A stretch of DNA of 64,000 bases from Endozoicomonas sp. NE40. GTDB taxonomy: Bacteria; Pseudomonadota; Gammaproteobacteria; Pseudomonadales; Endozoicomonadaceae. The first letter of the stretch is position 1. Every line of letters begins with the position of its first letter. The stretch covers positions 2,642,001 through 2,706,000 of the forward strand of contig NZ_JBEWTB010000002.1 of the NCBI RefSeq assembly GCF_040549045.1, read 5' to 3'. The position numbers and the translations under genes are program-made. Shown here in pieces: positions 7,414-16,547 of the stretch. The notes beneath the pieces are model-generated. The model had not been told where the DNA came from. It saw nothing but the letters and a program-made list of their open reading frames with translations, and ran no database searches.

Positions 7414-10400
7414 ATGAAGCATGCTACGTCTTTGCATTTTGCGCACAATCCCCTTTCCCGCGCACTGAAAGCCTGTCTGCCCATCGGTATGGGCATTATG
7501 TTGACCACCAGTGGGCTGGCTTCAGCAAACGCTGAAGTGCCGGCAGAACAGCAACTGGATGGCAGCATTATGCTGACCAGCTGGGAATATAACGGCGACA
7601 AAGCGGGAGCAGTCGCTGCGGCACAGGTATCCGGTTTGTACGCTGTAGCCGGTGAAGCGGATAACTCTATTGAAATCCGCAATATCGCCGAGCAGCTGAA
7701 ATCTGCCATCAGCCATGATGAACTTCTGAAAGTACTGCCGGAAGCTGACCTTGATAAAGGCATTTGCGGTATGACCTTTACCCCATCGGGTCGTTTCCTG
7801 TTCTTTGCGGTGTGTGGCAAAGGCAAAGCAGACGACGCAGTGATGGCATTCAACACCAACACGAAAGAGTTGTCTGTATTTGACCGTGTCAGCCTGTCTG
7901 ACGGTGATGCAGGCATTGGCATGACCTATTTCAAGGATCAGCTGTTTGTTGGCAGTGATAAAGGCATTTATGTTTACGAAGCAGGTCGTAACACGGTCTA
8001 TGAAGGCGGAGCCAGAGGTCGTACAAGACAGATTTCGTCCAGAACACCGGTAACCGGCATGACCATGGACCTGATGGAAGGTCAGCTGTACGCGACGACG
8101 GAAGATGGCATGTACCGTCTTGACGGTCGTAACCTGAAACAGGTAGCTAAAGCTGAAAACCTTCAGTCCGTTACCATGGGGCGTGTGTACGGAGGCGAAG
8201 ACAACAGCGGTCTTTATCTGCTGCAGAATGATGGTGAAGAAGCTCGTATTCTGACTGTTTCACTGGAAGAACTTCGCAAAGGCAAAAGTGTTGAACTGTC
8301 TGTTTACACCGACAAGGTGAGTGCTGAACTGCAGGACATTGCTGCGACCGCTGATGGTCGTATGCTGCTGGCGCAGGAACAGGTGCAGGTCATGTTCGAC
8401 AGCAGCGACAGCCGCCTCAGCTATGAAGAGTGGTTGCACGACGAACTGGATGAATACCTGAAAGCCATCAAAAGCCTGATTGTTGACGGTGATATTGAAG
8501 GTACTAACAATCTGGCAGGTGGACACTCCGGTCAGATCACCCGAATGCTGCTGCGCGATAGCGCCAATGGTACGCCGATTGCTGACAACGTAGGTTGGGC
8601 AATGTACCTGCTGATGGCTATTGACCAGGTCAAGAACGATCCGGATATCGAAATCCTGCTGGAGCGAATCATTGAGACCCATGCTGGTTTGTCCGAGCAT
8701 TTGTACGGCGGTACTCGTACAGTAGATGGCCACTTTGTGCGTGTTTACAACCGTGACGGCCTGCCTAACCCGGGCGTTAACGGCCGTGGCTATCTGAGTT
8801 CTCAGCCACAGGTGTATGTCAGCATGAAGTATCTGCCAGCCGCCTATAAGGCTGCTGAGCTGTATCCTGACAACGAGAAATTCAAGGTTTACGCTGAATA
8901 CCTGCGTCAGCTGGTGAAGCGCTCCAGTGATACCATTCGTGCCGAACAGCGAATCACCTGGACACTGGACGACCATGGTCCACTGGATATTAACAACCTG
9001 ATGGCCAACGAGACCTGGATCTTCGGTGATATCGGTGCCGCGCAGGACCCTTATGTGTCCACTGACTATGAAGCCTATTCTTATCACCGCGACAGCTTCC
9101 GTACTGATGACTGGCTGAAAGGTGAGCCAACCATTATGGCTTCCCATGCGGCGTTTATTGTGAATGGTGCGACCCTGATCCTGAACCACCACTTCGACGG
9201 CGAAGGCTGGCTGGAACAGAACCACAACTATTACGCCACCACCATGGCGGCCACTGATGAAATGGGTGCGCCATACTTTGGTGGTTTCTCTGCCGGTAGT
9301 CACCCATCCTGTCGTGGTGGCAACAAGAACAAGCTGCCTGCCTGCGGTTACTACAATGACGGCCCTTCCGACCGTCCAAACCAGTTCCTGCACTTCCCGG
9401 CAGTACTGGGCTTCGGCCAACACGGATTCTCTGCATCCAGCGTGGGTGGCTACATGGCTTACCGCGACGGTCGTCGTCAGGAAATGTATAACGCTGCCGG
9501 TGGTGACCCCATTAACATGCTGAGTCGCTGGTCCATGGACTTCCCTGAATACGGTGCAGACGGCATCGGTATTGCAGACTTCTGGTTTGGTGGCATTGGC
9601 CTGGTTGAAACCATCAAGCCGGGAACGGTTGAGAAATTCCGTGGTGACTTCTACCGTCCTTACGTGAAAGAGGAAGACGGTCAGCTGATCTACTCCAACA
9701 TGACCCCTCGTCGTGTAGTAGGTATTGATGCCGACGGTACCCGGACTGACTACGGCTTCCAGATGGCACCGTACACCCTGCCACAGACCCATGCCGAGTA
9801 CGACGTGATTGACCCGGAAGGTGACTGGATTGAGCTGGAAGACCTTGTTGCCCAGCTTGACGGAAAGCCTATGCGCTTCACCAACCCGCATTTTGCCCGT
9901 GACCTGGATAACTGGACGGTACTGGGTAACGGTAATGCAGAAGTCATTGATGGCATTGGTTCCAAAGCGGTAGCCCTGACCGCTAATGGCGAGACCGCCA
10001 TCAGCCAGCCGTTGGAACTGGCAATGGACCTGGACGACACACGCTTTGTTGTACGTGCCATGGGTCAGACCCTGAATGCAGATAACGGTGAAGGCTACCT
10101 GCGTCTGCGCTGGTCTGAGGATGATGACCTGGCGAATGTTGTGGGTGAGACAGAAATCAGTGACAAGCTGAATGCTGATAACCAGCAACAGTCGTTTATG
10201 ATCAAGACCCATAAACCTCGTGGTGCCAACTACCTGCACATTGAGTATGTAGCGACAGGCGACAGCGACCAGTTTGCCTTTGAAAACATTGCTGTTATGC
10301 GTCGCGGTGCCGATGCCGGTCTGGAAAACGGTGATTTCTCAGAAGGCGATCAGCACTGGACGGTTCGCGGTGGTGCAAAAGTCGAGCGCAACAGAAAGAT

Positions 10401-10857
10401 GGCAACGGCTGGTGACCGTGTACTGAAGTTCTCCCGTCGTGCAGGACAGCAGGGCTGGCAGAACGTAACCCGCGATATCGACATTTCACAGGACCCGCTG
10501 GGTACCCGTTACCTGTTCCGTTTCGATGCGAACACTGTGGGTGAAGACTTTAAATTTGAAGTGGTTGCAGAGGCTTTCGACCGTAATGGTCAGCGCATGG
10601 TAGAACGTCGTGACATTGGTGACATTCTGCCAGGGCATGAAGGGGAGTACACCTTTACCCTGCGTAAGCGTCCGGACTACGACTATCTGACCCTGACCTT
10701 CCGTATGCGTCGCAACGACCGCAACAGCAAAGGCACCGCCGAAGTGTATGTGGATAACTTCCGCATGGATCTTGAGCGGGTGTTTGATGAAGCGGACTGT
10801 ATTGAAGGCAGTGCGACAGCCTGTATGCCAACTCGTCTGGATCTGTCCAGCCGATAA
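7414..10857 (+). CDS. Very large secreted multidomain protein, possibly polysaccharide-active
   Basis: A 1147-residue exported protein. I start it at the ATG 7414, which has CAGG about 12 bp upstream, rather than a GTG at 7399. A Sec signal peptide ends near LASANA (about residue 40). Residues ~55-340 look like a beta-propeller (repeated GQLYATTEDGMYRLDGR-like strands). Residues ~345-780 are helix-rich with many aromatic and acidic residues (GRGYLSSQPQVYVSMKYLPA, LILNHHFDGEGW, FLHFPAVLGFG), reminiscent of alpha/alpha-toroid glycosidases and polysaccharide lyases. Two C-terminal jelly-roll, carbohydrate-binding-like modules follow (DLDNWTVLGNG... and LENGDFSEGDQHWTVRGG...). No catalytic motif was recognised, so the enzymatic role is inference. 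It is monocistronic, with an FNR box and leader hairpin. Confidence 0.75.
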   Translation: MKHATSLHFAHNPLSRALKACLPIGMGIMLTTSGLASANAEVPAEQQLDGSIMLTSWEYNGDKAGAVAAAQVSGLYAVAGEADNSIEIRNIAEQLKSAISHDELLKVLPEADLDKGICGMTFTPSGRFLFFAVCGKGKADDAVMAFNTNTKELSVFDRVSLSDGDAGIGMTYFKDQLFVGSDKGIYVYEAGRNTVYEGGARGRTRQISSRTPVTGMTMDLMEGQLYATTEDGMYRLDGRNLKQVAKAENLQSVTMGRVYGGEDNSGLYLLQNDGEEARILTVSLEELRKGKSVELSVYTDKVSAELQDIAATADGRMLLAQEQVQVMFDSSDSRLSYEEWLHDELDEYLKAIKSLIVDGDIEGTNNLAGGHSGQITRMLLRDSANGTPIADNVGWAMYLLMAIDQVKNDPDIEILLERIIETHAGLSEHLYGGTRTVDGHFVRVYNRDGLPNPGVNGRGYLSSQPQVYVSMKYLPAAYKAAELYPDNEKFKVYAEYLRQLVKRSSDTIRAEQRITWTLDDHGPLDINNLMANETWIFGDIGAAQDPYVSTDYEAYSYHRDSFRTDDWLKGEPTIMASHAAFIVNGATLILNHHFDGEGWLEQNHNYYATTMAATDEMGAPYFGGFSAGSHPSCRGGNKNKLPACGYYNDGPSDRPNQFLHFPAVLGFGQHGFSASSVGGYMAYRDGRRQEMYNAAGGDPINMLSRWSMDFPEYGADGIGIADFWFGGIGLVETIKPGTVEKFRGDFYRPYVKEEDGQLIYSNMTPRRVVGIDADGTRTDYGFQMAPYTLPQTHAEYDVIDPEGDWIELEDLVAQLDGKPMRFTNPHFARDLDNWTVLGNGNAEVIDGIGSKAVALTANGETAISQPLELAMDLDDTRFVVRAMGQTLNADNGEGYLRLRWSEDDDLANVVGETEISDKLNADNQQQSFMIKTHKPRGANYLHIEYVATGDSDQFAFENIAVMRRGADAGLENGDFSEGDQHWTVRGGAKVERNRKMATAGDRVLKFSRRAGQQGWQNVTRDIDISQDPLGTRYLFRFDANTVGEDFKFEVVAEAFDRNGQRMVERRDIGDILPGHEGEYTFTLRKRPDYDYLTLTFRMRRNDRNSKGTAEVYVDNFRMDLERVFDEADCIEGSATACMPTRLDLSSR

Positions 10858-10871
10858 AAGCATGTGCTGAT

Positions 10872-10903
10872 GAATAAGGGAGAGCCGGGGCTCTCCCTTA
10901 TTC
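10872..10903. terminator. Bidirectional hairpin terminator
   Basis: GAATAAGGGAGAGCC and its exact inverse GGCTCTCCCTTATTC form a 15-bp stem with a 2-nt loop between two convergent genes. The U-tract on either side is short, so termination is likely but not of the strongest kind. Confidence 0.75.
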
Positions 10904-10908
10904 GTATT

Positions 10909-11928
10909 TCAGGCCAGTTTTACCAGCATCTTTCCGGTATTCTTGCCAGTAAACAGTCCCATAAAGGCCTCTGGCGCTAACTCAATGCCTTCATAAACGG
11001 TTTCCCTGTAGCGAACCTTTTCTTCAAGAATCCATTGACTCATTTGTTGGACAAACGCAGGGTATTCATCCCAGTGTTCAAAGACGATAAAGCCCTGAAT
11101 CTTTAGTTTCTTTATAATGATCATTGCCAGATTGGTTGGTCCAGGCACCGGTTCTTCGGCATTGTACTGATCAATCATCCCACACACTGCAATACGTCCG
11201 TGGTCATTTATAACGTTGAGAGCGGCTTCCAGATGTGCGCCACCAACATTTTCAAAATAAACATCAATTCCATTCGGACAGGCAGCTGCAAGATCAGCAG
11301 ACAGGTCTTTACTGGTTTTGTAGTTAATGGCTGCGTCAACTCCCAGTTCACTGGTGAGGTACTCTGCCTTGGCATCTGAACCCACGCTACCAACTACATA
11401 ACAACCTTTCAGTTTGGCAATCTGGCAGACGATCGAGCCCACAGCGCCTGAAGCAGCTGAAACAAATACGTTGTCGTTTTGTTTCAGCTCACCGATTTTC
11501 AGCAGGCCGGTGTAAGCAGTCATACCCGGCATGCCCAGAACACCAAGAAATGCCTGATCAGGAACCGGGGACTCCGGCAGAGGCTGAAGGTCTTCACCGT
11601 TGCTGATGTAATATTCCCGCCAGCCACTCATATGAGCGACTTTCTGACCAACTGCAAAAGCCGGATTGTCGGACTCGATCACTTCACCAATTGCACCGCC
11701 CTCCAGTACGGCACCCAGTGCAAAGGGGGGTATATAACTTTTGCGGTCAATCATTCGACCACGCATGTAGGGATCAACCGACATCCACAGGTTTCTGATC
11801 AGCACCTCGCCTTTTTTCACCCCGGCAAGAGGTGTTGACACCAGCTTGAAGTCTTCAGCGACAGGCATGCCTGACGGACGGCGTTGTAAATGAATTTCCC
11901 GATTATTTTTAATAGTCATAACGGCCAT
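10909..11928 (-). CDS. Zinc-independent MDR oxidoreductase, CurA/prostaglandin-reductase-like
   Basis: A 339-residue medium-chain dehydrogenase/reductase of the leukotriene B4 dehydrogenase/curcumin reductase branch. It should reduce an activated C=C bond of enones using NADPH. Visible features are the N-terminal IRNLWMSVDPYMRGRM, the nucleotide-binding SAASGAVGSIVCQIAKLKGCYVVG (broken here for length: ASGAVGS is the Rossmann glycine motif) and YFENVGGAHL. The zinc-ligand cysteines of alcohol dehydrogenases are absent. It is near, but separated by a 15-bp-repeat region and a terminator from, the frm operon on the same strand. Confidence 0.85.
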   Translation of the reverse strand: MAVMTIKNNREIHLQRRPSGMPVAEDFKLVSTPLAGVKKGEVLIRNLWMSVDPYMRGRMIDRKSYIPPFALGAVLEGGAIGEVIESDNPAFAVGQKVAHMSGWREYYISNGEDLQPLPESPVPDQAFLGVLGMPGMTAYTGLLKIGELKQNDNVFVSAASGAVGSIVCQIAKLKGCYVVGSVGSDAKAEYLTSELGVDAAINYKTSKDLSADLAAACPNGIDVYFENVGGAHLEAALNVINDHGRIAVCGMIDQYNAEEPVPGPTNLAMIIIKKLKIQGFIVFEHWDEYPAFVQQMSQWILEEKVRYRETVYEGIELAPEAFMGLFTGKNTGKMLVKLA

Positions 11929-11941
11929 TCCACTCTGGTTT

Positions 11942-11985
11942 TTCTGATGTGGGTTGTTCTGATGTGGGTTGTTCAGCTGTGGTTG
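11942..11985. repeat. 15-bp tandem repeats upstream of the MDR reductase gene
   Basis: TTCTGATGTGGGTTG occurs exactly twice (11942-11956 and 11957-11971), followed by a 14-bp variant, TTCAGCTGTGGTTG. The array lies 14 bp upstream of the reductase start codon, where its promoter or leader would be. Confidence 0.85.
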
Positions 11986-12088
11986 TTCAGATAGAAACTT
12001 ACTCTCTTAGGTCGTGTGCTTCAAATACATTTCATATCTGGCACAAACTTTTCAGATCAGTAAAGGTTTCGCAGGCCGGTAAAATAAA

Positions 12089-12122
12089 GACCGGAGTGAA
12101 GCTGACTGGCTTCACTCCGGTC
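12089..12122. terminator. Hairpin terminator after adhP
   Basis: GACCGGAGTGAAGC and GCTTCACTCCGGTC form a perfect 14-bp stem with a 6-nt loop, 32 bp past the adhP stop codon. The minus-strand side (downstream of adhP) continues into TTTATTTT, a reasonable U-tract. Confidence 0.8.
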
Positions 12123-12153
12123 TGGTGGGCTACATCGCTGATATAAACGACAA

Positions 12154-13170
12154 CTAAGCCATATCCATTACAATACGACCAGTAATCTCGTTTTTCTCCA
12201 TCTGATCAAAAATCTGGTTAATCTCATCCAGACTTCTGACCTCGATATTGGTTTTAACTTTACCCTGGGCGCCAAAATCAAGGCATTCAGCCAGATCCCT
12301 TCGGGTTCCTACGATGGAGCCGACAATAGTGACACCGTTCAGAACCGTATCAAAAATGGGGATTGGCAGCTCATCGGGTGGCAGACCAACCAGCACCAGT
12401 GTCCCTCCCCTGCGGGTTGAAGCGTAGGCACTGTCAAAACCTGCTTTAGAGACTGCGGTACAGATAGCAGCATGGACACCGGTATTGAGAAGCTTCTGAA
12501 TCTTTTCTTCCGGCTTTTCCTTCATAAAATCAATAAAATGATCGGCACCCAGATCCAGACAAAGCTTCTCTACGTCGGCTCCGGTATCGACTGCAACCAC
12601 ATTCAGGCCCATAGCCTTGGCATACTGAATGGCCAGATGCCCCAGACCACCGGCACCCACAATAGACACCCAGTCACCTGGCTTGGTGTTGCTGACCTTC
12701 AGTGCTTTATAAGAGGTGACCCCTGCACAAAACAGCGGTGCGGCATCAATAAACGACAGGCCATCAGGAATTTCAACGACATAGCGGGCATCGGCAAGAC
12801 AGTATTCGGCATAACCCCCATTCACCATATATCCACCGTAGACGACATCCGGGCAAAGTGTTTCTTTGCCTTCCAGACAGTAGTCACAATATCCACAGGC
12901 TGAGTAGAGAAATGGAACACCCACGCGACTGCCTTTTTTCAGGTGAGTCACCTGACTGCCAACTTCAGTGACAACGCCTACACCTTCATGCCCCGGAATC
13001 AGCGGCATGGTAGGTTTTACCGGCCAGTCACCATGGCAGGCATGAAGGTCTGTATGGCAGACACCACATGCCTTGATATTAACCAGAACATTATTAGGAC
13101 CGACTTCCGGTACAGGTACGTCTTCAATTTTTAACGGTTCTTTAAAGTTATGTGCAACGGCAGCTTTCAT
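12154..13170 (-). CDS. adhP: Zinc-dependent alcohol dehydrogenase AdhP
   Basis: A 338-residue zinc alcohol dehydrogenase that oxidises primary alcohols or reduces aldehydes with NAD(H). The catalytic zinc ligands are in CGVCHTDLHACHGDWP and GHEGVGVV; the four structural zinc cysteines are in CGYCDYCLEGKETLC. The Rossmann motif is GAGGLGHLAIQYAKAMG. It lies 78 bp after fghA on the same strand and is probably the third gene of the frmA-fghA-adhP operon. Confidence 0.93.
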   Translation of the reverse strand: MKAAVAHNFKEPLKIEDVPVPEVGPNNVLVNIKACGVCHTDLHACHGDWPVKPTMPLIPGHEGVGVVTEVGSQVTHLKKGSRVGVPFLYSACGYCDYCLEGKETLCPDVVYGGYMVNGGYAEYCLADARYVVEIPDGLSFIDAAPLFCAGVTSYKALKVSNTKPGDWVSIVGAGGLGHLAIQYAKAMGLNVVAVDTGADVEKLCLDLGADHFIDFMKEKPEEKIQKLLNTGVHAAICTAVSKAGFDSAYASTRRGGTLVLVGLPPDELPIPIFDTVLNGVTIVGSIVGTRRDLAECLDFGAQGKVKTNIEVRSLDEINQIFDQMEKNEITGRIVMDMA

Positions 13171-13248
13171 AACGAGTTTCCTCTGTGTCCAGTTGACCAG
13201 CAGAGATTTGAAAACTGATCAACTCCAATCGTGAAAAACAGACGGGCT

Positions 13249-14082
13249 TCAGCCAGTGAGTTTGCTTGCATGAAACTCAAGATGGTTGTCGATAAAGCTG
13301 GATATGAAATAGTAACTGTGGTCATAGCCAGCCCTCAGGTTCAGCGTTAAGGGAACATTGGCTTTAGCACAGGCTGTTTTGAAATGATCAGGCTGCAGCT
13401 GCTCTTCAAGGAATGAGTCACTGCTGCCCTGGTCGATAAGAATTGGGGCACTGGCCTTAGCCTGCTGCACCAGCAGGGTTGCATCGTAGTTGCCCCAAAG
13501 GCTTTTATCGTCTCCCAGATAGTTCTGAAAGGCTTTCTGTCCCCAGGGTACGACCGTGGGATGAACAATAGGGGAGAACGCTGATACCGAAGTATAGGCT
13601 CCGGGGTTTCGCAGGTAGATCACCAGCGCACCATGCCCACCCATCGAATGCCCACTGATGGCTTTCTTTCCGGAGACCGCAAAAGAGCCCTCAATCAACG
13701 CTGGCAACTCCTCGACGACATAACTGTACATCCGGTAATGATCAGACCAGGGAGACTGAGTGGCATCGACATAAAAGCCTGCCCCGGAGCCAAAGTCGTA
13801 GCTGTCGTGTTCGCCAGGCAGATCCAGCCCCCGGGGGCTGGTATCAGGGCAGACTATCGCCAGGCCCAGCCGGGCTGCCATTTTGAATGCACCGGCTTTC
13901 TGGGTGAAATTTTCATCAGTACAGGTTAATCCCGAAAGCCAGTAAACGACAGGAACTGGATTTTTCTTTGCCTGTGGGGGCAGATAAATAGCAAACACCA
14001 TGTCCGTTGAAGTCGACGACGATGAATGCTTATATCGATGCAGATCGCCTTCAAAGACTCTGGTGACAGATAACTGTTCCAT
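13249..14082 (-). CDS. fghA: S-formylglutathione hydrolase
   Basis: A 277-residue alpha/beta hydrolase of the FrmB/esterase D family. It hydrolyses S-formylglutathione to formate and glutathione, the second step of glutathione-dependent formaldehyde oxidation. The nucleophile elbow is GHSMGGHGA with Ser146; DQGSSDSF supplies the Asp and GYDHSYYF the His. SGLTCTDENF near residue 50 is the oxyanion-region signature. It begins 13 bp after frmA, clearly in one operon. Confidence 0.96.
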   Translation of the reverse strand: MEQLSVTRVFEGDLHRYKHSSSSTSTDMVFAIYLPPQAKKNPVPVVYWLSGLTCTDENFTQKAGAFKMAARLGLAIVCPDTSPRGLDLPGEHDSYDFGSGAGFYVDATQSPWSDHYRMYSYVVEELPALIEGSFAVSGKKAISGHSMGGHGALVIYLRNPGAYTSVSAFSPIVHPTVVPWGQKAFQNYLGDDKSLWGNYDATLLVQQAKASAPILIDQGSSDSFLEEQLQPDHFKTACAKANVPLTLNLRAGYDHSYYFISSFIDNHLEFHASKLTG

Positions 14083-14095
14083 TGACTGATCCCTG

Positions 14096-15202
14096 TTAGT
14101 AAAGAATCACGGTGCGGATACTTTTACCCTCATGCATCAGGTGGAATGCATCATTTATTCTGTCCAGCGGCATGGTGTGGGTGATCAGTGGATCAATGTC
14201 GATCTTGTTCTGCATATACCAGTCAACGATTTTAGGAACATCGGTGCGTCCACGGGCTCCGCCAAAGGCACTGCCTTTCCAGCTGCGGCCAGTGACCAGC
14301 TGGAATGGACGTGTTGAAATTTCCTGACCCGCTCCGGCTACCCCAATGACGTAAGACTCACCCCAGCCCTTATGGCAGCATTCAAGTGCCTGGCGCATGA
14401 CATGTACGTTACCGATACATTCAAAGCTGTAATCCACGCCACCACCGGTGAGGTCGACGATAGCATCGACAATATTGTCAACGTCTTTCGGGTTCAGGAA
14501 GTCAGTCATGCCAAAGTCTTTGGCCATGGGAACCTTGTCAGGATTCAGGTCAATACCAATGATTTTGTCAGCACCGACCATCCGGGCTCCCTGAATCACA
14601 TTCAGTCCAATGCCGCCCAGGCCAAATACGGCAACGGTACTGCCCGGCTCAACCTTGGCATCAAACACCACAGCACCCAGACCGGTGGTGACTCCGCAAC
14701 CGATATAGCAGACCTTGTCAAAAGGCGCTTCCGGGTCAATTTTTGCCAGTGCTATTTCAGGCAGAACGGTAAAGTTGGAAAACGTTGAGCAACCCATGTA
14801 GTGCAGGAGTGGTTTTCCATCAAGAGAAAAACGACTGGTGCCGTCGGGCATCAGCCCCCGTCCCTGAGTCGAACGAATTGACTGACAAAGATTGGTTTTA
14901 GGGTTCAGGCAGAAATCACACGTCCGACACTCTGGTGTGTAAAGAGGAATAACATGGTCACCTTTTTTCAGCGAGGTGACACCTTTGCCGACATCGACCA
15001 CAATGCCCGCACCTTCATGACCAAGAATGACCGGAAATTCCCCTTCCGGGTCATCGCCCGACAATGTGAATGAATCAGTATGGCAAACGCCTGTTGCTTT
15101 CAGCTCTACCAGAACTTCTCCATCCTGTGGTCCCTGTAAATCAACATCATGAATTTCCAGTGGCTTGCCTGCGGCAAAGGCGACAGCTGCACGAGTTTTC
15201 AT
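14096..15202 (-). CDS. frmA: S-(hydroxymethyl)glutathione dehydrogenase (class III alcohol dehydrogenase)
   Basis: A 368-residue class III alcohol dehydrogenase that oxidises the formaldehyde-glutathione adduct to S-formylglutathione. I start it at the ATG at 15202, which has GAGGAG about 8 bp upstream and matches the family N-terminus MKTRAAVAF; a longer frame to 15259 is unnecessary. Zinc-binding parts are ATGVCHTDSFTLSG, GHEGAGIV and the four cysteines of CRTCDFCLNPKTNLC; the Rossmann motif is FGLGGIGLNVIQGARMVG. It is the first gene of the frmA-fghA-adhP operon. No FrmR-type repressor gene is next to it. Confidence 0.97.
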   Translation of the reverse strand: MKTRAAVAFAAGKPLEIHDVDLQGPQDGEVLVELKATGVCHTDSFTLSGDDPEGEFPVILGHEGAGIVVDVGKGVTSLKKGDHVIPLYTPECRTCDFCLNPKTNLCQSIRSTQGRGLMPDGTSRFSLDGKPLLHYMGCSTFSNFTVLPEIALAKIDPEAPFDKVCYIGCGVTTGLGAVVFDAKVEPGSTVAVFGLGGIGLNVIQGARMVGADKIIGIDLNPDKVPMAKDFGMTDFLNPKDVDNIVDAIVDLTGGGVDYSFECIGNVHVMRQALECCHKGWGESYVIGVAGAGQEISTRPFQLVTGRSWKGSAFGGARGRTDVPKIVDWYMQNKIDIDPLITHTMPLDRINDAFHLMHEGKSIRTVILY

Positions 15203-15286
15203 CTTGGATCGCTCCTCAGTAGAAACCTGAGCAAGTATAGATGGTGTTTTATATGACACGCTGGTCGTTACTTGTAAGGGCAGTTC

Positions 15287-15306
15287 CGCAAAATGTACAT
15301 TTTGCG
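15287..15306. promoter_or_regulatory. Perfect 20-bp palindrome upstream of frmA
   Basis: CGCAAAATGTACATTTTGCG is exactly self-complementary and lies 85 bp upstream of the frmA start. This is the right place for an operator of a dimeric regulator. No matching regulator is encoded beside it. The rest of the 15203-15569 gap shows nothing else I can name; a small open frame across it has no ribosome site or coding character. Confidence 0.55.
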
Positions 15307-15569
15307 TCGTTTAAATGCCTGCTGGCTGGCTGTCAGATAGAGGCATTCATTTTTTTTATTGAGAGAACATCATTTATCGCAATGACTTCAGGATTTTTCA
15401 GAGGGGCAGACTCACGTATGTATCAGCCTGTTTTCCAGCTATTTCGAGTGTGCCGGGAATTGACTGGTCAGTTTGTACAAAAAACATGTTCGTTCATGAG
15501 GGGGCGTTATTCTTGGTCTGTAGCCGTATCATACTATGGTCGAATAGACACTATTTTTCTAGCATGATT

Positions 15570-16226
15570 TCAAAATGTACCCAGAAACTGCCAGTGTGGG
15601 TTGCCATTCAGGTAGTTGACTAAATTTCTTGGCAAAGACCGTCTTGCATCAATGGCCATATAAGCATTCACCAGAGCAATGGAACGACAGGCCGCCTGAT
15701 AAAGAGCAATAGGTACGTAAGTGCAAATCGTTCCCGCAAACCATCCCGATGCACCTGGCTGAAGTTCTGTAGGTGGTTTATCGGCACATTGTGAACAAAG
15801 GTATTCAGCATAAAGCATGGCTTTTGGGCCGAAGGAGGAGCTTCCTAAAAATGATGAGACCGTGGATGAAACACTGTATACACCTTTAACCGATGTCTGG
15901 CCGAAGCTTTCGGCATATGTTCCAGAGTCGTGCATGCACACCCAGATATGGCCAATGGAAGCAGCTTTTGCCGCAATCACCTCATCGTTGAGACGATAAG
16001 CCGACCAGACATCAGTAAACGCACCTTCTACGGATAACTCACAGGGCAAAGTCCTTTTGGACAACCCCAGGGATCTGACAAGGTCGAAAATAGTAGGAAG
16101 CCGCTTCGGCGTCGCCTGGGCAAGGACTGCCACATGGGTTTGAAAGGCTTTGGCAATGTCTTTGTTCTTTCCATGACGAATCAGGATGTCTCCCTTTTGT
16201 AAGCTTAATATTTTGTCCAGATTCAT
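15570..16226 (-). CDS. Possible permuted NlpC/P60-like (papain-fold) protein
   Basis: A 218-residue protein without signal peptide. The ATG at 16226 has AAGGTGG 7 bp upstream. The order of elements suggests a circularly permuted papain fold: an early KGDILIRHG strand and a His in FQTHVAVLAQ, then late a helix with Cys in GTICTYVPIALYQAA, followed by RNLVNYLNGNPHWQFLG, like YiiX/LRAT-type proteins. If so it would be a hydrolase or acyltransferase acting on peptide or lipid. The resemblance is by motif spacing only. It stands alone, facing away from the metal-resistance genes. Confidence 0.55.
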   Translation of the reverse strand: MNLDKILSLQKGDILIRHGKNKDIAKAFQTHVAVLAQATPKRLPTIFDLVRSLGLSKRTLPCELSVEGAFTDVWSAYRLNDEVIAAKAASIGHIWVCMHDSGTYAESFGQTSVKGVYSVSSTVSSFLGSSSFGPKAMLYAEYLCSQCADKPPTELQPGASGWFAGTICTYVPIALYQAACRSIALVNAYMAIDARRSLPRNLVNYLNGNPHWQFLGTF

Positions 16227-16324
16227 AGGTAAATCCACCTTATGATGCGTTAACTATCTGTAGACAGCAGCAGAAAGAACAGCAGTAAAAATCATTATAT
16301 ATGGAATATAGAGTGGTGTTATTT

Positions 16325-16372
16325 CTATATTTTTAGAAATATAGTTGACATGCTGAGGGTGATGAATAAAAT
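16325..16372 (+). promoter_or_regulatory. Promoter and inverted repeat upstream of the ArsP-like gene
   Basis: TTGACA at 16345-16350 and TAAAAT at 16367-16372, spaced by 16 bp, make a strong sigma70-type promoter. Immediately upstream, CTATATTT and AAATATAG (16325-16344) form an inverted repeat abutting the -35, a likely binding site for the downstream ArsR-type regulator. The ~175-bp leader that follows has no clear feature apart from the ribosome site TAGGAG before the gene. Confidence 0.6.
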
Positions 16373-16547
16373 GCACCGCATGAAACAGAGTTTTCAGAAC
16401 AGCAGTGTGAAGAGCCATGCTGTTGAGTCAATTGAATAACAGGAGTTCATTCGGTGGCCCGTCGCTTTTCTGTTGGAGTGAAAGTGGCTGGCTGGTGTAC
16501 TCCTGATTTTTTTTGGATTTATATTTCGATATTTCTAGGAGCATTAA

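Noticed and set aside
8260..10239. Long antisense reading frame (659 codons) opposite the giant secreted protein gene
   Set aside because: The plus-strand frame has signal peptide, domains and consistent codon use; the antisense product is a Val/Gln/Thr/His-rich shadow without any domain or ribosome site.
15241..15567. 108-codon open frame upstream of frmA
   Set aside because: No ribosome site, overlaps the frmA 5' region and palindrome, and the translation shows no coding character.
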